From Sycobia sp. Sy_11 (Eukaryota > Arthropoda > Insecta > Hymenoptera > Epichrysomallidae): a stretch of 64,000 bases of DNA. Shown piece after piece: positions 1-12,400 of this stretch. The notes beneath the pieces are model-generated. The model saw only the letters and a program-made list of their open reading frames with translations, did not search any database and had not been told where the DNA came from. How positions within the stretch are numbered: the stretch's first letter is position 1; the number at the start of each line of letters is the position of its first letter. The stretch lies in contig JACCIC010000065.1 in assembly GCA_018907035.1 (NCBI GenBank), forward strand, positions 124,001-188,000. Direction: 5' to 3'. The translations under genes and the position numbers were made by a program.

Positions 1-325
1 TAGAATAATTAAAAAATCTAATTTAAAAGGCTTCAACAGTTCATTTAATTTGAATGTTCAATGGCTCTTTTTTTTAGAAAGTTATATACATATCAGACAT
101 ATAATGAATTTTTGTGAAAAATATTGGCAAATCCTTTTTAACTCTAAACTAATAAAATCATATTATAATCTATTTTATTAAGTATAAAAAAACTTTTGTA
201 TCCGCATTAAGTAATAGACTTTTTTTTGATTGAGTTAAAGGATAAATGACTTAGATTATTTAAAAAAAGAAGAAAAGGTTCAAAATAGCTGGTCAATTAA
301 AGTCTCTTGATTTTTGCCGACTTAC

Positions 326-3250
326 TGAGCATTTCCTTTAAGAGCGGCATGCTGCAGAACGTTAAAACCGCGTTTATTACGAAGTGGAACGTTCAAACGT
401 TCGCAGGCACAAAGAACATCGATTATCTCCGAATCATCTTTGCCGATGGCATCGTGTAAGCTTGTATCACCGTAAGAGTCTTGTAAATTGACATTACAGC
501 CGTGACGCAATAATGTCTTCACACACTCGGAATGTTGCTTATTAACTGCTACATGAAGAGCGCTGCATTTGCCGTTATTTACTGCGTTTACCGCGGCACC
601 TCGTGCGAGAAGTAATTCCATTATTTTTGGTTTATTACTGGAACAATAAATAATTATTATTCGATGCAGACTCAGTTATGATTGCATGTTTATAATAATA
701 TGTAACAAGTAGTATTATATATTTTCTCGTAGGATATCTTTTATTTTTATAGAATCAATAAATTTATATGTAAAGTTATATTTATACTTTCATGAATACA
801 GAAATAATATAACTTGTATTCGATAAATAAGGTAATTTAATATACAAAAAAATAGCTATATTTTTAACTAATAAGACAATAATATTCTAAAGAACATTAC
901 GACCTATTATCCATTTTTAAAAGTGAAATTATTAAGTAAATAAGAGTATGTGTCATGTTTTGTTACATACACATTCCCAGCGACAACTAACTTTCGCTTT
1001 ATCGGCTACAATACAATCATATGTACATTTAATAAAAATTAATAAATTAATAAAATTTAGTAAACATACCCAAAGGCTGCATAATGCAGTGGAGTGTCGC
1101 CATCCTCATCTGCTGCAAAGAGTGAAGCACCAGCATCCAATAAAAGAATGCATAATTCTCTTTGTCCTTGATGAGCAGCAACTTGAAGACATGTTTTTCT
1201 ACCACCGCTTGGACCACCTCGTGCATCAACTCTATTTGGATACTTTTGTAGAAATTCCTTTACAGCAGGAATACCCATTTTACCTCTTGCTGCATCTCGT
1301 AATAATTTTTCTACTTCTACATCTGTATTTTCTTGACCTGGACATAAAATGACAAACGATTGATTTATATAATATATTGTGATATCGCTAAATTACGTTT
1401 ATTTCTAGATTCAAGTGTACCTCTATTTGCTTCAGTGAAGGAATTTGCAATGTCAGAGCCTGCTGGAACTAAAGTAGCACTAAGCGGATTAAATGTCCAA
1501 GTATGCCCTCCTATCTGCACTCTCATATCCCCATCAGAATAAATTTTAATGACTTTGCCAGTTTTACCCAAAGCCTGTAATGCAAATACAGCTCATCAAA
1601 TTAAACTGATATTAATTACTGACAAAACTACATTTAAAAAATATCAATTTACCACTTTCATTGCGTCAGTCCATTCTCCATGACCTCGTTGATAATGTTT
1701 TACGGCATTAGCATCTGACTTTACCCTAACGATATCGCCTAACGAAAAAGTTTCTTGACTTATAACTTTCGTTAATACACCTGGATGAAACGTCCATCTA
1801 TTATTCCACCCATCATATTGTACACGTATATCACCTTTATCCGTAATTCGATGTACTGTACCAATCTGAGTAATACAATCAAATTATTTTGAAATACTAG
1901 TACATAAAATTGAAAGCACAATATGAAATAATTAGTTACATTTTCAATAAAATCGGCCATCCGCGGATTCCATCCACCATGACCTGCTTGCATTATTTTT
2001 AAATTATCAATATCCATTGAAACTTTAACTTTGTCTCCAACAACAAAAGTTGGATGAGTAGTATTAGGAGACTTTGAAAAGTTTGGAGCAATTAAAGAAT
2101 TATTTTCATCTGTTAAGACGGTTGGAGATGGTAGACCCAAAAGTGGCAAATGCTCTTTATAATAAGTACCGACAGTAGCTTCTTCAACATAACACAAATC
2201 TACACAACCTTTGTAACCTAATCTGTAAACATTGGTATTTCCTGAAGACCAAGTTACTGTAGCTACGGATCGACTACTTTCATTATCCCAACCTCGTATA
2301 TCTATAACTTTTCCTACTTGTCCCCTACCTCCATCTTGATTACCCCATTCCCAGTCAGGCCCTCTCGTAACTTTGGCGTCAATAAAAATTCCTTTCAATG
2401 GTATTTTTGTGCAATTTTCTCTACTTGTTAATTGTACCCTGCAAACGCAAAGAGTTTTTATATTTATTTATTGTAAATTACCATTTGAATATATATAAAT
2501 ATAATTTAAAAGGACTAGCTATGCTATTAAAATAATAAATGTATAAGTTAGTAAATAAATATGTACAGAATAAACAATAAATAGTTATAAAAATGTAGTA
2601 GTTTTATAATTTTTTAAAAGGATAAAAATAACATATATTTTAAAAAAATGAAACAGTTACTGTTTGGTATTTATTCAATAAATTTAATATTTTGATTTTT
2701 ATAGAAATAAATTAATTATACAGTTTAATTAATAAATTATACAGTTTAAAATGTATCACTGTACTTAATATATATTTTATATAATGGATCACTATATTAT
2801 AAGTATTTTAACGACTTACCCTAATGAATTTGAAGTTAAAAATCTCTGAAAGGTGTGTTTCAAATCATGCACATCTGACATGTAACATTGAGTACATAAA
2901 TCATAATCAAAACATTGAGAACATTTCCATCTAATACCAATAATACCACAACTTTTACAGCCATCACAGACAATATCTAAGTGTTTAACTCCTGCTGCTG
3001 CATTATCAAATATTAGGAGATCATATGCATCTTGATAACCAATACGATAATTACTCCTAGAGCCTTGGTCCCATTGTACTATGACAGTTTTATTTGGTGT
3101 TTTATTACCATAATTAGTATTAGAGGCTGTACCTCCAGTACTGGATGGTTTACCAATATCAACTACAGTTCCTGCATGTCCTTCGCCTCCATCCTGATCA
3201 CCCCATTGCCAGTTTCCTCCCCTGACAACTCTAAAACCGACCTCTAACAT
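326..3250 (-). CDS. mib2: mind bomb 2-like E3 ubiquitin ligase, 5' six coding exons (partial)
   Basis: Coding exons, in transcript order, are 3250-2820, 2438-1940, 1865-1653, 1574-1421, 1337-1070 and 637-326. All introns are GT-AG and all phases join without a break, giving about 625 codons before the gene leaves the window. The domains in order are a MIB/HERC2 domain (residues about 1-80, NWQWGDQDGGEG), a ZZ zinc finger (95-131, CDGC...CSQC...CTQC), a second MIB/HERC2 domain (about 160-235, DWEWGNQDGG), SH3-like mib repeats (GHGGWNPRM, then HGEWTDAM) and ankyrin repeats from about residue 470. This order is that of the MIB2 family, which ubiquitinates Notch ligands and muscle or adhesion substrates in the cytoplasm. 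The RING fingers must lie left of base 1. The ATG at 3250 was chosen because the frame upstream meets a stop before any other ATG. Mib1 is the main alternative; the WNPRMADF and GWD text fits mib2 better. Confidence 0.9.
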
Positions 3251-3730
3251 TTTTAGGCCTTTTCCAGAGTTATCAGCTTTTAACAAAATCGCAACTGATG
3301 GTGACACATTTGTGCATCAAAGGGAATGTTAATCCCTTTTTGAAATAACTTCAAAACATTATTTAGAATTTATTTAGTATCTAAAAGAATTTCAACTTTG
3401 TTAATGTAAGGTGCAACTACATAATACATTAATAGGATGAAAAGAAATTAATTTTTTTATTTCATTTTATGTTAAAAGGAGAAAAAATTCATTTACAGTG
3501 TCGCAGCATATCATTTACGAACCTTCCGATTGAAACGCATTGCGTTTCAAGAGTCCGGACAAATATCAAATTTGTCGATGGACATGTTGAATAATATATT
3601 TTACGATAACAAGTCGAGCAAAGCTCTTGAATTCTGCTGAAAGAAACTGTCGGGAAAACGGCCGAGGGAAATTCCGACATTACGCAGCATCACTCATGCC
3701 AATGAATGTTTATATGCCATAAGATGGACT
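3251..3730 (-). other. possible 5' UTR/upstream region of mib2
   Basis: Upstream of the mib2 ATG the minus strand has a plausible acceptor (CACCATCAG, ending at 3289). Further up, at about 3490, there is a donor-like ACT|GTAAAT. A leader exon in the less AT-rich block 3490-3730 is therefore possible. The block also holds a perfect 10-bp palindrome, TTGAAACGCA at 3530-3539 and its complement at 3541-3550. The ORFs here look like chance. Transcription has not been shown. Confidence 0.3.
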
Positions 3731-4797
3731 ACGCGCTTCGCGTTCTATTGACATGGACCAATGGATCTACTAAAATGGACCAGATAACGGCTTATCTTAT
3801 TTTTCTTGTGTTGGTATTTTCCAGATATGTGGCTTATTTTATATTTCTTGTGTTGTCAGTCGCGCAATCTCAACTAAAGGATATATACATATCGACATAA
3901 AATGTTTTTGAATTATTATTTAGTTGCTTAAAATCACGTTTAAAAGGCGACAATTAACATTTATGCTTATATAAATTACATATTTTTCTAAAAACTATAT
4001 TCTATATTTTTATCAAAACTTACGATTAGTAGTTTACAAATATTTTATATGACTATCAAAAAAATTTAACAGCTAGTCGAAATAATAACGAACATGTGTT
4101 AAGTGGTTTAAATGGTTTAAATCTGGTTAGAGGATATACAACCAGATAAAACCAGATGGAACTATCCTTACAGAAGAGGCTATGTGTCCATCAGAAAGCT
4201 CGCGTTATCTTAAAGCTTATTGGCTTTGTGCGTTCGGTTAGAGGGGGTATATAAATCAGCAAATACGCTCATGATGATGTATTTATGGAGGGTAAAGAGA
4301 AGGAGTGGAAACTCCGCTAAAATCATCTCAAATTATATGTCAGGACTTCGGGACAAAATTGGCCGCTAGGCGGCAACACCCTGTGAGGTTGCTCGTTCAA
4401 ATAGATGTATTTTAATATTAAATTTAACAGAAATTGATATTTTAATTAACAAATTTCATTAAAACATTTATTTAAATGCTATATTTTATAGGATTATATT
4501 TCATAATCCTATAGAAAATAAAAAAAAAACAGAATAAATATAATATAATTATTTTCTTTAAATATTAAATTGAAGATGTAATAAAAATAAATTAAATAAT
4601 AATAATATTTTATAATAGATTCATTTTCTCTTGATAATTTTAATACATATCTTTTTAAAATTACTTTCTATGATAGTAGAAAATAAGGCAAATATGGTGT
4701 ATTCGAATTCTTTATCATTTAAAACTTCTCTTTAATGTAATACATTTATCAATATAATCAAAGTATTGTATATTCAATAAAAAAGTTCCTTATTCAG
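3731..4797. other. AT-rich intergenic stretch, no gene seen
   Basis: No credible coding sequence is seen on either strand. A short imperfect direct repeat is visible at about 3787-3815 and 3831-3862 (copies of ggcttat...ttcttgtgttg). A small GC-richer patch at 4300-4400 has no recognisable identity. Confidence 0.5.
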
Positions 4798-5215
4798 AGT
4801 GTGCCCAGGTACTCACTTATTTATAATCTGGGAATACAGTACTATGAAAATATAATTTAAAAATTATTTTGACATGTACTTATCGGCCCGTTTTGAAAAG
4901 CTTATGGTAATTTAAAGGGTTAAGAAATGTTGAAGAATAGTATCTTTTGAACAACGCAAAATAAACTATAGTTTCCAGTACATCGAATGAATTAAAATTA
5001 ATTAATTGTAGATGGAATATTTACGAATGTTTGTGAAAAGACATTGAATAATTTAATTTATATTTATCAGCGTAAATGCTTTATGTTCTCGAAGAAACTT
5101 CATCTACTACAACACCATCAATATGGATTTGTAGTTAATAAATAGTAGATGAATAACTCAAAATTCAGTAACATAAAATTATTAGATTTACCTACGGTCC
5201 GTACTATTAGCTGTA

Positions 5216-6386
5216 CTAATAAGTTTCCGCCGTTCTGAGAAGATGGCGCCACCGATAAGATAACATCGAAATTGTCAGCTGTAAAAAGTCGTATCGTATA
5301 TGTTCACACCTGGAAACAGTATAACTTTTTAATGCCTCTGACTTTGTGTCACGATGTCAAGTTTTGAGTCAAGTAAGCGTCATTTGCAGGAATTGTTAAT
5401 TTACTTCTTTTATTTAAAGCAATCTGCACCTGAAGCACATCGGCTATTCATAGCAGTAAATGGCGATGTTAATTGGACTGAGATAAGTTATCGGGAGTGG
5501 TTCTAAAAATTTAAATGTGGTCATTTTGATATGGAGGACAAAACACGCAGTGGAAGGCCCCAAGTGTATGGTGACACAGAATTGAAAACTTTACTGGAGG
5601 AAGATCCATGTCAAATGCGAGAAGAAATTACACAAGAGTTAGGAGTGACTCAGTAAGCTATTTCACAACGTCTCAAAATCCTGGTTATGGTACAAAAGCA
5701 ATGAAATTGGATTCCTTACGAACTGAAGCTCAGAGACGTGGAGCGTCGCTTGCGAACAAATACTCAAAAGGTAAAATCGCAAAGGATTTCTATATCGAAT
5801 CGTGACGGGAGACGAAAAGTGGATTCACTACAACAACCCAAAGCGTAGGAAGTCATGGGGTAAGCCTGGACATGCCTCTACTTCGATGGCCAAGCCAAAC
5901 ATTCATGGCAAGAAGCTAATGCTGTGCATTTGGTGCGTTACCAACAACAGCTAATGTAATTGAGCAGAGCATTGAAAATTAAAGGTCCACAATATGCCAA
6001 AAGGCGCGTTAAAGTCATTTTTCAGCATGACAACGCTTGGCCACATGTTGCAAAAATCGTAAAGGAAACGTTAGAAGCACTGAATTGGGACGTCCTACCC
6101 CACCCGCCGTATTCACCAGATATTGCTTCTTTAGACTACCACCTATTCCGGCCGATGATTCATGGTCTGGCTGAGCAGGACTTCACTTCTTACGAGGAAT
6201 TGAAGAAATGGGTCGATTCGTGGATCGCCTCAAAAGACGAGCAATGTTTTAGATGGGGTATCCACTTGCTGTCTGAAAGATGGTCAAAAGTAGTAGAAAG
6301 TAATGGGCAATATTTTGAATGACATTATTTGTACTTTTTTAAAATAAATATTTATTTCTTTATAAAAAACGGCGGGAACTTATTTG
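5216..6386 (+). mobile_element. mariner element A (dead)
   Basis: Terminal inverted repeats of about 19 bp, CTAATAAGTTTCCGCCGTT at the left and a near copy in reverse at the right, are flanked by TA at 5214-5215 and 6387-6388. TA is the standard Tc1/mariner target duplication. The 1171-bp length fits a mariner with a small internal deletion. Confidence 0.85.
5354..6322 (+). pseudogene. mariner transposase pseudogene
   Basis: The frame starts at the ATG at 5354 with a text close to the mariner N-terminal helix-turn-helix (KRHLQELL, SGRPQV). It is broken by TAA at 5504-5506, another stop near 5654, frameshifts, and an internal loss near 5937, where about 30 codons between LCIW and the second catalytic region are missing. 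Catalytic-region text survives in pieces: TGDEKW-like text near 5805, QHDNAWPHV (residues 22-30 of the 5960-6322 frame) and DYHLF. The mariner transposase family uses a D,D34D triad for cut-and-paste transposition. This copy cannot encode a working enzyme. It shares layout and TIR type with mariner B at 41107-42377 but is much more decayed. Confidence 0.88.
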
Positions 6387-6389
6387 TAC

Positions 6390-7072
6390 ATCCAATATAT
6401 AACGTCGATGTCTTTAGAATTTCTACCTATGAATGCATAATTGTTTAAATATTGCAAACTTTTATAAGTAAGTCCAGTTAAATTACGAAACAATGACGAT
6501 GACTTGAATAATGTTTGTTGTCATCACAATTTTTAAATATATATCAATTTTTAACATATATTTCAGTATATTGTTTTTTTTTAAATTAATTTATTGTCAG
6601 TATAGAAATTTACTTTATTTTTCTTAAATTATTGCATTTCAGTATCTTTTACTTGATATAATCTATCACTTCTAAGACCACAATGATCTTTGCTTGAGAG
6701 CAAAAACATTAATATTTGAAAAATCATCATTACTCAGATCCTCAATTACATGTCATAATATTAAAATTATTTTGTCAGATAAATTTACAGTATTTTCACA
6801 AGATTCTACTAGTGATTTGATTGAAGGTACAAAATTTATTGAAACTGAAAACTAGATTTCAGTGATTTCAAAAGGATTTCAAATAAATTTCTTTATAAAT
6901 GATTTCGGTTATTCTAAGTAATTTAAACTGATTTTAAATGGTTTTCAAACGACACGTGTAAAAGAGTTCAATTATTTTACAGAGTAAACAGGTCCTCAGT
7001 GTAATTTGATATGGGTCGCTATTTTGTGCAAAAAAATGAAATAATTTAGTATCTACAATTCCCTTGTTTACC
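6390..7072. other. AT-rich internal stretch, nothing recognised
   Basis: There are no open frames of interest and no repeats beyond short A/T runs. The stretch lies inside the inverted-repeat element. Confidence 0.5.
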
Positions 7073-7822
7073 AAAAAACTTTTCATAGACGGGCCCGCAA
7101 GTACATGTCAAAATAATTTTTAAATTATATTTTCGTAGTACTGTATTTCCACGTTATATAAGTGAGTGCATGGGCACATTTTTAATATGCAACTTATTTA
7201 TTCAATAATAATAAGTAATAATTTCGAAACTTACACGAATTGGTACTCATACATATTAAATATACTTGACTATCTAAAAATCGATTTCAATACTTTCTTT
7301 TCTTTAAATTAGAAATATTTAGAAATAGTAAAACTAAATAACAAGTTGTTTGTTAAGCATCGCACATTTATGTGTAATTGACTGAAAAATCTAATTAGGA
7401 AAATATTTCATTTATATAAATAAATACTGTAACGTTCCTATCCCCCTTGGGATAGCCTACGCGGTATTTTCCCAGGGTAGTTTGAGAGGGGAGGAAGTTT
7501 TTCAGGATCGGACGGCGGATCAGGAAAAATAATTATTTTAGAGACACAGTATATTTTTGATAACAGTAAAAATATAAGTTTATTCAAAAGAATCAACTCC
7601 TCTATCTACAGGATTCTGCGACAAATAAATGAACACAAAATAATTAATAAACGGTAATTTACAGCTAGATCTATATATTTATCTAAACTAGTTTCGCGCT
7701 ATTTTCCGCACTTTTATAATATCCGGCGCTATTTACCACACGAATACCCGGTGCAATTTTCCACGCGGGGAAATTACAAGATGTGTCAGGATGATTTTAA
7801 ATGGGACAAAAACAAGGTAAAC

Positions 7823-8104
7823 TTAACTCCGCTGGTCTTTTGAGGAGCGCCTCGCAACCAGGATCAAGAGTTAAGGGGGAAGTTGATTTAGTTGGGATAA
7901 GTAAACGGCTGGTCTTTTGAGAAGCGCCTCGCAACAGAGATCAAGCTAATAATTTAGGAAAAATAAGTAACAGAACGGATAAGTAAACGGCTGATCTTTT
8001 GAGGAGCGCCTCGCAACCAGGATCGCGTTTACTTAGGAAAGGTAAAATTATTAACCGTCTGTCTTTTGAGGAGCGCCTCGCAACAGAGATCAAGTTAATA
8101 ATTT
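7823..8104 (-). promoter_or_regulatory. array of four stem-loops within the LTR
   Basis: Four units share the core GAGGAGCGCCTC, itself able to pair GAGG with CCTC, about 60-80 bases apart. The outer arms differ but pair within each unit. Unit 1 has TTAACTC with GAGTTAA (7823-7874). Unit 3 has AAGTAAACG with CGTTTACTT (7981-8034). Unit 4 has AAATTATTAAC with GTTAATAATTT (8045-8104). Unit 2 (about 7900-7955) looks like a unit 3 left arm joined to a unit 4 right arm and does not close. The position inside the transcribed R region suggests a structured RNA leader or tail. The function is unknown. Confidence 0.7.
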
Positions 8105-8282
8105 CGGACAGCATTTTCAAGGAGTTTATTGAGCTCTGGATAAATTTTAGCTCCGGGGAGAGTTCGTGTAAATCAACTTCAGGGCAGTTGGTTCACCGGG
8201 CGAACTGTCGATTTTGCCTTTTGCAGGCCTCTTTATATCGAAATAATCGGATAATTCCGTCGCCGCTCGTTTAATTTCGGAC

Positions 8283-8350
8283 GAGGCGCCGAATTATAAT
8301 AATAATAATAATTATTATTATCATAATAATAATAATTAGTAATAATTATA
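8283..8350. repeat. AAT/ATT simple repeat
   Basis: A run of AAT units is followed by ATT units, forming an imperfect palindrome inside the solo LTR. Confidence 0.8.
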
Positions 8351-8436
8351 ATACTTATTGTTTATATTTGCAGCCGCTGTGCTGCGTACAGTAATTATCT
8401 ACACGTATACTAGTGTATACGTACATATACATGTAT

Positions 8437-8441
8437 GTATA

Positions 8442-8481
<40 letters not shown>
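8437..8481. repeat. (TA)n microsatellite
   Basis: Uninterrupted TA run inside the solo LTR. The homologous LTR at 28115-28156 carries a run of different length. Confidence 0.95.
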
Positions 8482-8484
<3 letters not shown>

Positions 8485-8528
8485 TAAGTATCATTTATAT
8501 TTTAATTTAATTATTTTAATGAAATACA

Positions 8529-8620
8529 GCGGGTGAATTCGTTTTCGAATACCCGCTATATATACTGAAATGCGCGCGCCAGTATAAGGCTTGTGTGTCC
8601 GCAGTATTCGCTGCTGGCGC
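8529..8620. repeat. promoter-proximal palindromes in LTR
   Basis: Two imperfect inverted repeats flank the TATA box: GCGGGT...ATTCG with CGAATACCCGC (8529-8556), and GCGCGCCAG with CTGGCGCG (about 8572-8620). A third, ACGTATAC TAGT GTATACGT, lies at about 8403-8422. Confidence 0.5.
8555..8566 (-). promoter_or_regulatory. LTR TATA box
   Basis: The minus strand reads CAGTATATATAGCGGG here, and the second LTR copy keeps it near 28228-28240. Transcription would start about 30 bases downstream. A minus-strand AATAAA lies at about 7583. R would therefore run from about 8525 to 7560 and include the stem-loop array. Confidence 0.5.
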
Positions 8621-9132
8621 GTGCCGTTCGACAAGAGCGTACAGTAGTGTGTGTGCAGCGCGTATTAGAGGGGATAGCGGCCGTCGGTCTAATATATTTA
8701 ACGCGCTCTCTCTTGCTGCGCGCAGTGTATCCCCTCTACTGTATACTCTATTCTTAACTTAGTAGTAGAGAGAAAGACTAGATATCGCGTTCTCTCTCTA
8801 CTTGTTCGAGTTTCGGCAGTTGCGACGACTATCTTCTCCAGTAGTCGACCTTTGCCCGGTTTTCGGTATTTATTTCGTGATATTTAAGATAATACATTAG
8901 TTTTAATTTAATTTTACATTTGTAGCTTGGATATAAACTATTTAATGTATCATTAACGTGTTATACATCTAATTTCGTAGATGTTTATACAATACATCCA
9001 CGAAAATAGATGTAGTCATAGTTTGAAATAATAACTTTTATTTCTTTTATGTGTGCGCGGTATATTCGTGTAATGAATTTTCTGTTTTGTTCGAAAGAAT
9101 TTGCGCGGCCATGTTTTTGGCCGTCGCAATAC

Positions 9133-9407
9133 AATATATTGATTATATTGATAAAGAGAAGTTTCAAATGATAATAAATTTGAATACACCATACTTGCTT
9201 TATTTTATATTATCATAGAAAGTAATTTTAAAGAGATTTCACAAATTTTTTAGAGTTACTTTTAGTATATTTATATTCTGAAATGTTATTTGCTTTCTGT
9301 CGTAAATAATATATTTTTTCTTATTTGATTAAGGAAAAAATCCTAGATGTACTATTACTAGAAGCATATATGTTATTTTTCTAAAAGAGCGCATAATCTT
9401 ATGTATT
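9133..9407. other. AT-rich spacer, nothing recognised
   Basis: No coding sequence or repeat is recognised between the solo LTR target duplication and the next LTR-like start at 9408. Confidence 0.5.
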
Positions 9408-9450
9408 GTTGCGTCCAGCGACAACGCCGGATATATGTATATATATATTG
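9408..9450 (+). mobile_element. 5' tip of a split LTR (family of 25419-27298)
   Basis: TGTTGCGTCCAGCGACAACG followed by a CCGGATATAT stretch matches the minus-strand start of the solo LTR at 27298-25419. The rest of this LTR appears to resume at about 18133, so the 8.7 kb between is interpreted as later insertions. The join at a TA-rich tract cannot be fixed to the base. Confidence 0.5.
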
Positions 9451-12400
9451 TGACGAGCGTCACAAGGCGCCGCGCCGACTTGTCCGGAAAACGACGACGC
9501 GCGCGCCATCTCACGAAAAAAGAAACCTTAAGGCGCTCGCGCGCGCCGTCGCGCCTTGTGCTCGGCACGGTCCCTTCCCCCCCCCCCTTTTCGTCCCCGC
9601 GCACGAGCCAAGAAGCAATATATATTTCGAAACTTCAATGGACTCAAGATTGAAAATAAATGAGAAAAAGAAAACAAATGTACACATACAAATATTCTGA
9701 TACAGAAATATGACAGCGAGCGAATAGAATGCAAGTATAGGTATCATAAGTTCGATGAATATACCTACAAAAATAACGATTGTATTGCGAATGTAAAACA
9801 CCAACACACGCACTAATGCTAAAAGATTGAATATAAGGACTGATCCATTGCGAGGCAAGGAAAGTATGGAATCACGTTGACTGTATTACCGTGACGCGAT
9901 TTATGATAATAACAAAGATAACGATAATTAATTGTAACCATTGTATTTTTTTTTGTTTGTGAAAAAAACATTCACGAGAGATGTTTCTTATTGTTCATAA
10001 TATCGGTTATTATTCTTTTTTACTATGTAGAAAGACCTCCAAAGACAAGATATGTAACCTCAAAAATAAGATATACACATAAGAATAAGTTGTTGATTTT
10101 AAACAGGCATAACAAAAGAACAAAGAAAAAAAAGCTTCCCAGCTATGAATAATTTTTTTTTATACCAAACTTGTAGGTCTCTGCATCTTTGTCTTTTCCG
10201 CATGCTTCAAAATTTTGGAGCACTTTTACTTTTTGATAATAATTTTAAGAATTCTTTTTTTTGTATTGCGCATATGAACTTGAGAAAAATTGTATTATTA
10301 TTATTATTATTATTATTATTAGTTATGTTATTATCTATTTTTATTATTATTTATTATTTATTATTATTTTTCTATTTCCTTCATAGTATCAGAAAAAAAA
10401 CATTGCTATAAAGGAGAGGAAAGAAATAAGTTCAGCTATTCAAAAATTGTAACGAAATGAATTGAGTTATTCTTGTTTCTCGAAATGATTCAACTTTCAA
10501 ACATAAAAGAAAAAAGGGGGTACATTTGTACATAACTATTTTCATCACATAATTTGCGTTATCGTTCGCAATTAAATTGTAGTATACATTTTACAATGTT
10601 GATAAATAACAAAATAAAAATTTTCATTTCTTATTGAGTTTTGGTGCAAAATAGTAAATTTGTACCAATACAGAATAACTGTATATGATGGTAAATTTAT
10701 AAGTTAAATTTGAGTTTTACAATTATACTGGATTTACTGCCGGTATAATCCTTTGAATTGTTTTGCAAGATTTGGAATTGTAACTACTGTCAAAGTATAT
10801 TAAACATTCAATTCTAACAAACGGATTGCAAAGAGATCTTAACAAGATTAGTTTAATTTAAAATGAATATGTGAAATTTAAATTGAAATTTTCCAGGGAG
10901 GTACTTATTGTACTCCTAAATTTAGGAAACATCCTAAAAGGTCAGACTAAATTTAAGTGATTTTATAGAGATTTATCTTTTTTTTTCATACATATGTTTG
11001 CGTTATACTTTTTTTTTAATCCAAAGAAATATTCAATTTAAATCTATTAAAAATTGCACTTATTGATTATTTTGCCTAAAGGTTTAATAACGATCAGTAT
11101 TATAAACATGAAATTTAGATTTATATTCTTTTCTTACCTAATGCCATTGTTCCGTGCACGGAGATTATATATCTAAAATATAAGATTGTATTAACTGTTT
11201 ATAGAAATGCGATATGAGGCGCTCGAACGGCGGACAAAGGAGAGCCGAATCTTATGCTCATTACCATTGCAAGGCTTCACAGTTCTGCGCGATCCTCGGT
11301 CGAGTTCGAACGTCTCCGCGTGCATCGCTTCTTTTTCTTCCATTTTCTTTCACTATTACATCAATTGTAATATCCGTTAAAATTTAAGTTATCACATTCA
11401 TTTCATTTTTCATTCATTTCATTCATTACATACATATAATACAATAAATAATTGTGCAATATACAATTATTCAATACACAAACCAAATTCAAGAACCAAG
11501 TTCTTGATGGGACAGACGGAAGTCTGACTCCCCGGGCCCGGTATTTAGTGCAACAGCACGGCGTACTTCAGTACGCATTCAAAACATACAATAAATCAAT
11601 TCAGTGTTAACAACACGTGGGGTTTTTATGCCTTTAAGGCTTTTCCCCAATAAGAGCCAATAAAAAATTTAATTCATTGGCTCAATTATTGTGTTTTATT
11701 TGTTCATCCTCCATCTATACGAAATAAGAAAATCTCTCCATGTTGGCGATATTTTCAACGCAACAGCCATACAATTTCAAACATTAGTCTTAAAAAAAAA
11801 ACTTTCTATTAATAAACGCCCTTAAATAGTTTTCCTATGCAAGCGAGAGAAAATTAATCCTTTTTTTGTCTAAAACATTCTAGACATTGTTTATAAAGGG
11901 CACAAACTATAATGTATAATTTTTTTGATTCTATCGATTTTTAACTAAAACAAAAAAAAATTATTGCGTTAGACGATGTAAATTACTAGCTAAAAATATA
12001 AGATTGTGATTTAAATTTAAGATCTGTAAATTCATCAAAACCGATTTTTTTTGTAAGCCCGTATTCGGCGCGTCACGGCCGCCGCCGAACTTCCCCCCCT
12101 TATCCCATTCTTCTTCCCCGGCGAACGGGACTCCGCGCTCAACCACCGAGCAACCAAGTCGTGAGAAAGAAGAAGAGAAAGAGGACGAGAGATAGCGGAG
12201 AGTCTAAAGTTGGCCGTAGAGAAAGGTGCGAAGTAAAGTCGGAGAGAGAGACAGAGAGCAGTGTGAAGTTAAAAAAAATAAAAAGGAAGAGAAGGAAGTC
12301 AAAGGAGATATCGTGAGCTGGGCGAGAAGAGGAGACAGCAGGAGGAACTAACGGGGGAGGAAGCCATCGGAGGCAGCCGAGAAAAAATTTGAGCGGCCCC

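Larger units (their letters stand above)
4798..7182. mobile_element. DNA-transposon-like element with long terminal inverted repeats
   Basis: The segment at about 4798-4918 reappears as its reverse complement at about 7073-7182. It begins TGTGCCCA, followed by ACTCACTTAT, and later carries TACAGTACTA and TTTGACATGTACTT. Identity looks to be about 85 percent by eye. The 2.1 kb between the arms holds a degenerate mariner (5216-6386) and AT-rich sequence with no other coding frame. This fits a nonautonomous DNA transposon with about 115-bp inverted ends into which a mariner later jumped. No target duplication could be fixed, so the superfamily is unassigned. A chance pair of inverted repeat copies is the alternative. 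Confidence 0.5.
7428..9128 (-). mobile_element. solo LTR of a Gypsy-type retrotransposon
   Basis: The block starts TGTAACG and ends GTCGCA on the plus strand, so on the minus strand it runs TGCGACGG to CGTTACA, with TG...CA ends. It is flanked by ATAC at 7424-7427 and 9129-9132, a 4-bp target duplication as is usual for Gypsy elements. The same sequence recurs as the 3' LTR (25253-28787, interrupted) and the 5' LTR (42870-43527) of the Gypsy element, where a polypurine tract and a primer binding site prove minus-strand orientation. No internal region is present, so this is a solo LTR left by LTR-LTR recombination. Confidence 0.88.

Noticed and set aside
948..1352. 134-codon plus-strand frame
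   Set aside because: It is antisense to mib2 exon 5 and its intron, with no protein-like content; the minus strand has splice sites and ankyrin text.
7823..8104. CRISPR-like array of spaced repeats
   Set aside because: The core is short, the intervals are complementary arms rather than unique spacers, and the DNA is an animal LTR.
7999..8274. 91-codon frame repeated almost identically at 27708-27983
   Set aside because: It is repeated only because it lies in two copies of the same LTR; it spans the stem-loop array and shows no protein features.
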